This document shows positions 17,052 through 19,026 of a DNA stretch of 19,026 nt, in pieces. The first letter of the stretch is position 1; each line of letters begins with the position of its first letter. The DNA is taken from contig CBFHGY010000042.1 in the NCBI GenBank assembly GCA_965655465.1, positions 1 through 19,026 on the forward strand, read 5' to 3'. The notes under the pieces were generated by a model. That model was not told where the DNA came from and made no database searches. It saw nothing but the letters and a program-made list of their open reading frames with translations. Source of the stretch: VMCP01 sp965655465. GTDB taxonomy: Bacteria; Bacteroidota; Bacteroidia; NS11-12g; UBA955. The position numbers and the translations under genes were made by a program.

Positions 17052-17390
17052 CTAAAAAAGTTCTAGTTGCTGACTTACTTGAGGCAAAGCTTCCTTTTTC
17101 ACTCCGTGAAATAGTTCAATCATTCCAAATTGTTTATCGGTAATGCGCATCACAGCGATATGTCCTTTGTTTGGTTGAGCCCGTTTAATTCTTAAAGATT
17201 GATTATCTGCTTGTTCTCTGCTATTACAAAACCGAATGTATATGGAGAACTGAAACATCTCAAAACCATTTTGGAGGAGTGTTTTTCTAAAATCAGTGGC
17301 TATTTTGCGCTCCTTTCGGGTTTCTGTGGGTAAATCAAAAAACACAAATAACCACATAGATCGATATTGGTTTAAGCGATTGGATGTCAA
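17052..17390 (-). CDS. cas2: CRISPR-associated endonuclease Cas2 (type II-C)
   Basis: The product has 112 residues, full length for the family. The N-terminal RLNQYRSMWLFVFFDLPTET includes the first-strand Asp (Asp19), followed by a basic helix and the typical Cas2 ferredoxin-like core (GFEMFQFSIYIRFC at 42-55, GHIAVMRIT at 76-84). It ends in QLELF, as type II Cas2 proteins often do. Cas2 dimers bridge Cas1 dimers in the spacer-integration complex. The start is TTG at 17390; its last two bases are the first two of the cas1 TGA stop (TTGA overlap), which supports this start over the internal ATG of residue 12. The reading frame is intact although cas1 is broken and cas9 is absent, so it is probably an orphan on its way to decay. 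Confidence 0.92.
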   Translation of the reverse strand: MTSNRLNQYRSMWLFVFFDLPTETRKERKIATDFRKTLLQNGFEMFQFSIYIRFCNSREQADNQSLRIKRAQPNKGHIAVMRITDKQFGMIELFHGVKKEALPQVSQQLELF

Positions 17391-17877
17391 GCTATCTCGG
17401 GGTACCTAATCTTTTTCAATTCACCTTTATAGCACTGTTTGAGTGAATATGTTGTTCTGCTCATGGCAATCATCAAAGGTTGCTTTTTTTCTCCATGAAT
17501 ACATCATTTGTAGGAACCTGCAACATCAAGTTTTTCATGGGGATTTCTACACCGTCAACTTGTCCATTCCCATCCCACCACTTTTTTACCTTGAAATCAA
17601 CGACAGGTCGATAAGGCTCCATGATATCATCGGCCAATACATACGGATTATACTTGTTCTGGTGAAAAATTCCGAGAGCAGGTAATAATCCAGATGAAAC
17701 CAATGCCCTGGCTGTTACTGCACGTAATATGGCGTACCCGTAATTTAATGCTTTATTAATATCGTCCTCTGCATTATGTTCACGAGTAAATTGTGGTCCA
17801 AATAGTTGTTTCCAATATAAAGCAGCTCCTTTGGACTCATGATTCAATTGATCCCCTAATGCTTCATAGTCGAAGTG
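17387..17877 (-). pseudogene. cas1: cas1 (type II-C) remnant: N-terminal half lost, frameshifted
   Basis: The frame opens after a stop at 17878-17880 and reads HFDYEALGDQ, then SKGAALYWKQLFG, NKALNYGYAILRAVTARALV, LLPALGIFHQNKYNPYVLADD and MEPYRPVVDF. This is the C-terminal half of type II Cas1, including the metal-binding His and Asp region. The first ~150 residues are missing, including the first catalytic Glu. A stop is then met at 17473 just after an A7 run. One frame over, the sequence continues as QPLMIAMSRTTYSLKQCYKG and on to RYPEIA, stopping at 17387. This is the expected Cas1 C-terminus, so one or two bases were lost or gained in the A-run. The upstream break coincides with the start of the multicopper oxidase remnant on the other strand. 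It cannot encode a working integrase. Confidence 0.9.
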
Positions 17878-18665
17878 CTATACAAAGAGCCAGGAACATA
17901 TCCCATACTTCATCGAGGCAAAAAACTAGCCGAAGTTATCGTTGCCCCTTCAACTGACACTATTTCCGAAAATACATATGAAACGCTTAGAACAAATGCC
18001 AAAGAATATGCTAATATAACAAGAAACCTTGATGAATACCTTGCTCAAATACCTGAAAAGACTTTAAGAATAGACTTAAATATGGGGCAAAACTTACATT
18101 CAAATATGAACTCAGGTTCTACTGAGGAGTCAAAAGAAATAGTCACAATTATGGGTATGGAACAGTCCTTAGAACAGGCTATTGAACATTGTAAGATGAT
18201 GCCCAATATGCCAGAGTGCGAGACTATTGTAGAGGATGATAAACATAATGAAACGAAGGCTCACGGTAACGAAGGAATAGAATGGGAAGACGATATGAAT
18301 ACAATGAATAGAATCTCAGATACAGAAAACATTGAATGGCAACTTATTGATGAAGAAACAGGTGACATAAAGAAATAGATTGGAAATTCAAAAAAGGAGA
18401 TATGGTAAAAATGGAAATATTTAATGACCCCAACTCAATGCATCCAATGCAAAATCCTGTTCATATCCACGGACAACGTTTTGTAGTTCTCACAAGGGAG
18501 GGTGAGGTGAATAATAATTTGCAATGGAAAGATACCGTACTCGTAAAAACAGGAGAAACAGTCGAAATATTAGTAGATATGTCTAATGTCGGTGATTGGA
18601 TGATACACTGTCATATTTCAGAGCATAACTCAGCAGGAATGATGTTTGACTTTGTAGTTGAATAA
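17860..18665 (+). pseudogene. Multicopper oxidase C-terminal remnant, frameshifted
   Basis: The open frame begins after a stop at 17857-17859 and gives VEVLYKEPGTYPILHRGKK, then a linker rich in Met, His, Glu and Cys (for example HCKMMPNMPEC), to a TAG at 18376. One frame over, the protein continues as EIDWKFKKGDMVKMEIFND, NSMHPMQNPVHIHGQRF and GDWMIHCHISEHNSAGMMF. These are the copper ligands of the third cupredoxin domain (HPxxxPxHxH; HCHxxxHxxxGM). Adding one A in the A-run at 18369-18371 restores a single frame (GDIKEIDWK). The first two cupredoxin domains are absent, so the gene is truncated at the cas1 junction. The intact form would be a periplasmic copper/cuprous oxidase of the CopA/CueO kind. 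The DNA here appears more AT-rich than the operon. Confidence 0.85.
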
Positions 18666-18686
18666 CCTGTACTTTGAATACAACAT

Positions 18687-18717
18687 TTTGAGATGTCTCC
18701 GAAATACACTAATATTG
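18687..18717 (+). promoter_or_regulatory. Candidate promoter for the HYC_CC_PP-like gene
   Basis: TTTG at 18687-18690, a 19-nt spacer, and TAATATTG at 18710-18717 (one mismatch to TAnnTTTG). The ATG at 18730 would lie only a few bases after the transcription start, giving a very short leader. Confidence 0.4.
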
Positions 18718-18729
18718 TAAATACAGCAA

Positions 18730-19026
18730 ATGGTCTACAGTAGAAAAATAGGGCTTCAAGTTCTCAGTGTTTCATTGAGTCTGCTGGTGATGCTGTCATC
18801 TATTGGGCTTTCATTGGATATCCACTTTTGTCAGGGAAATATTAAGAGTATTGGTGTTTTTGCCGCTGCAGAAAAATGTGGTGAGGAATTGGAGAATACT
18901 AAACGTGATAATCACTCCAATTCAGATATTTCGAGGACCCCTTGCTGTTCTAATGAGCACTACTTTTATCAAATAGGGAATGCTGACAATACATCCGATT
19001 TTATAAATACACAGACTATTCCTGTT
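18730..19026 (+). CDS. HYC_CC_PP-family-like secreted protein, 3' partial
   Basis: The frame is open from ATG at 18730 through the window edge (99 codons). A hydrophobic signal segment, LQVLSVSLSLLVMLSSIGLS (residues 9-28), leads to DIHFCQGNIKSIGVF, resembling the H-Y-C motif of the Bacteroidota HYC_CC_PP family. A later EKCGEE and a CC pair (PCCSNEH) also fit. Members are small exported proteins with conserved Cys/His, often near copper or heavy-metal genes, which agrees with the multicopper oxidase remnant just upstream. Metal binding is an inference. The conserved C-terminal Pro-Pro motif lies beyond the window, so the call is not complete. Confidence 0.65.
   Translation, partial: MVYSRKIGLQVLSVSLSLLVMLSSIGLSLDIHFCQGNIKSIGVFAAAEKCGEELENTKRDNHSNSDISRTPCCSNEHYFYQIGNADNTSDFINTQTIPV

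Noticed and set aside
17443..17685. 80-codon plus-strand frame over the cas1 remnant
   Set aside because: It lies antisense to recognisable Cas1 coding sequence and has no family features of its own.
16877..17877. Functional type II CRISPR-Cas system
   Set aside because: There is no cas9 or recognisable tracrRNA, cas1 is truncated and frameshifted, and only one spacer remains.

Overview
The window looks like a Bacteroidota chromosome or contig. Promoter-like sites follow the TTTG / TAnnTTTG pattern of that phylum. Lipoprotein signals have its typical form, there is a large TonB-dependent receptor, and the remnant CRISPR locus has a Cas1, a Cas2 and a 44-45 nt repeat of the type II-C kind found there. 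By eye the GC content is about 40-45% up to the tRNA and lower beyond it (not computed).

Region 1 (1-6895): the window opens inside a gene for the tape-measure protein of an extracellular contractile injection system; its N-terminus lies off the left edge. It runs convergently, with a 20-nt overlap, into a TPR lipoprotein gene. A divergent gene pair follows: a secreted or membrane protein with a GH18 (chitinase)-like domain that has lost its catalytic glutamate, overlapped by a small lipoprotein gene.

Region 2 (6892-16395, minus strand): a four-gene operon in which every junction overlaps (28, 4 and 1 nt). In transcription order it encodes a protein with three TIR-like domains; a membrane-anchored nSTAND NTPase with a coiled coil and a C-terminal beta-propeller; a TonB-dependent outer-membrane receptor with an extra N-terminal helical domain; and an ADP/ATP-translocase-like or MFS-like transporter with a soluble C-terminal half of about 350 residues. 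The parts would span cytoplasm, inner membrane, periplasm and outer membrane. This is the best candidate for an undescribed system, perhaps envelope sensing coupled to STAND/TIR signalling or defence.

Region 3 (16396-16876): operon promoter region, a tRNA-Pro(GGG), a strong terminator and an 11-bp tandem repeat.

Region 4 (16877-17877): a decayed type II-C CRISPR-Cas locus. It holds two repeats and one spacer, an intact cas2, and a cas1 that has lost its N-terminal half and carries a frameshift. There is no cas9.

Region 5 (about 17860-19026): the cas1 remnant abuts, head to head, the C-terminal remnant of a multicopper oxidase, which has its own one-base frameshift. It is followed by the start of a small HYC_CC_PP-like metal-associated protein. 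This is the edge of a copper-handling locus joined to the dead CRISPR locus by a deletion, a rearrangement or an assembly join.
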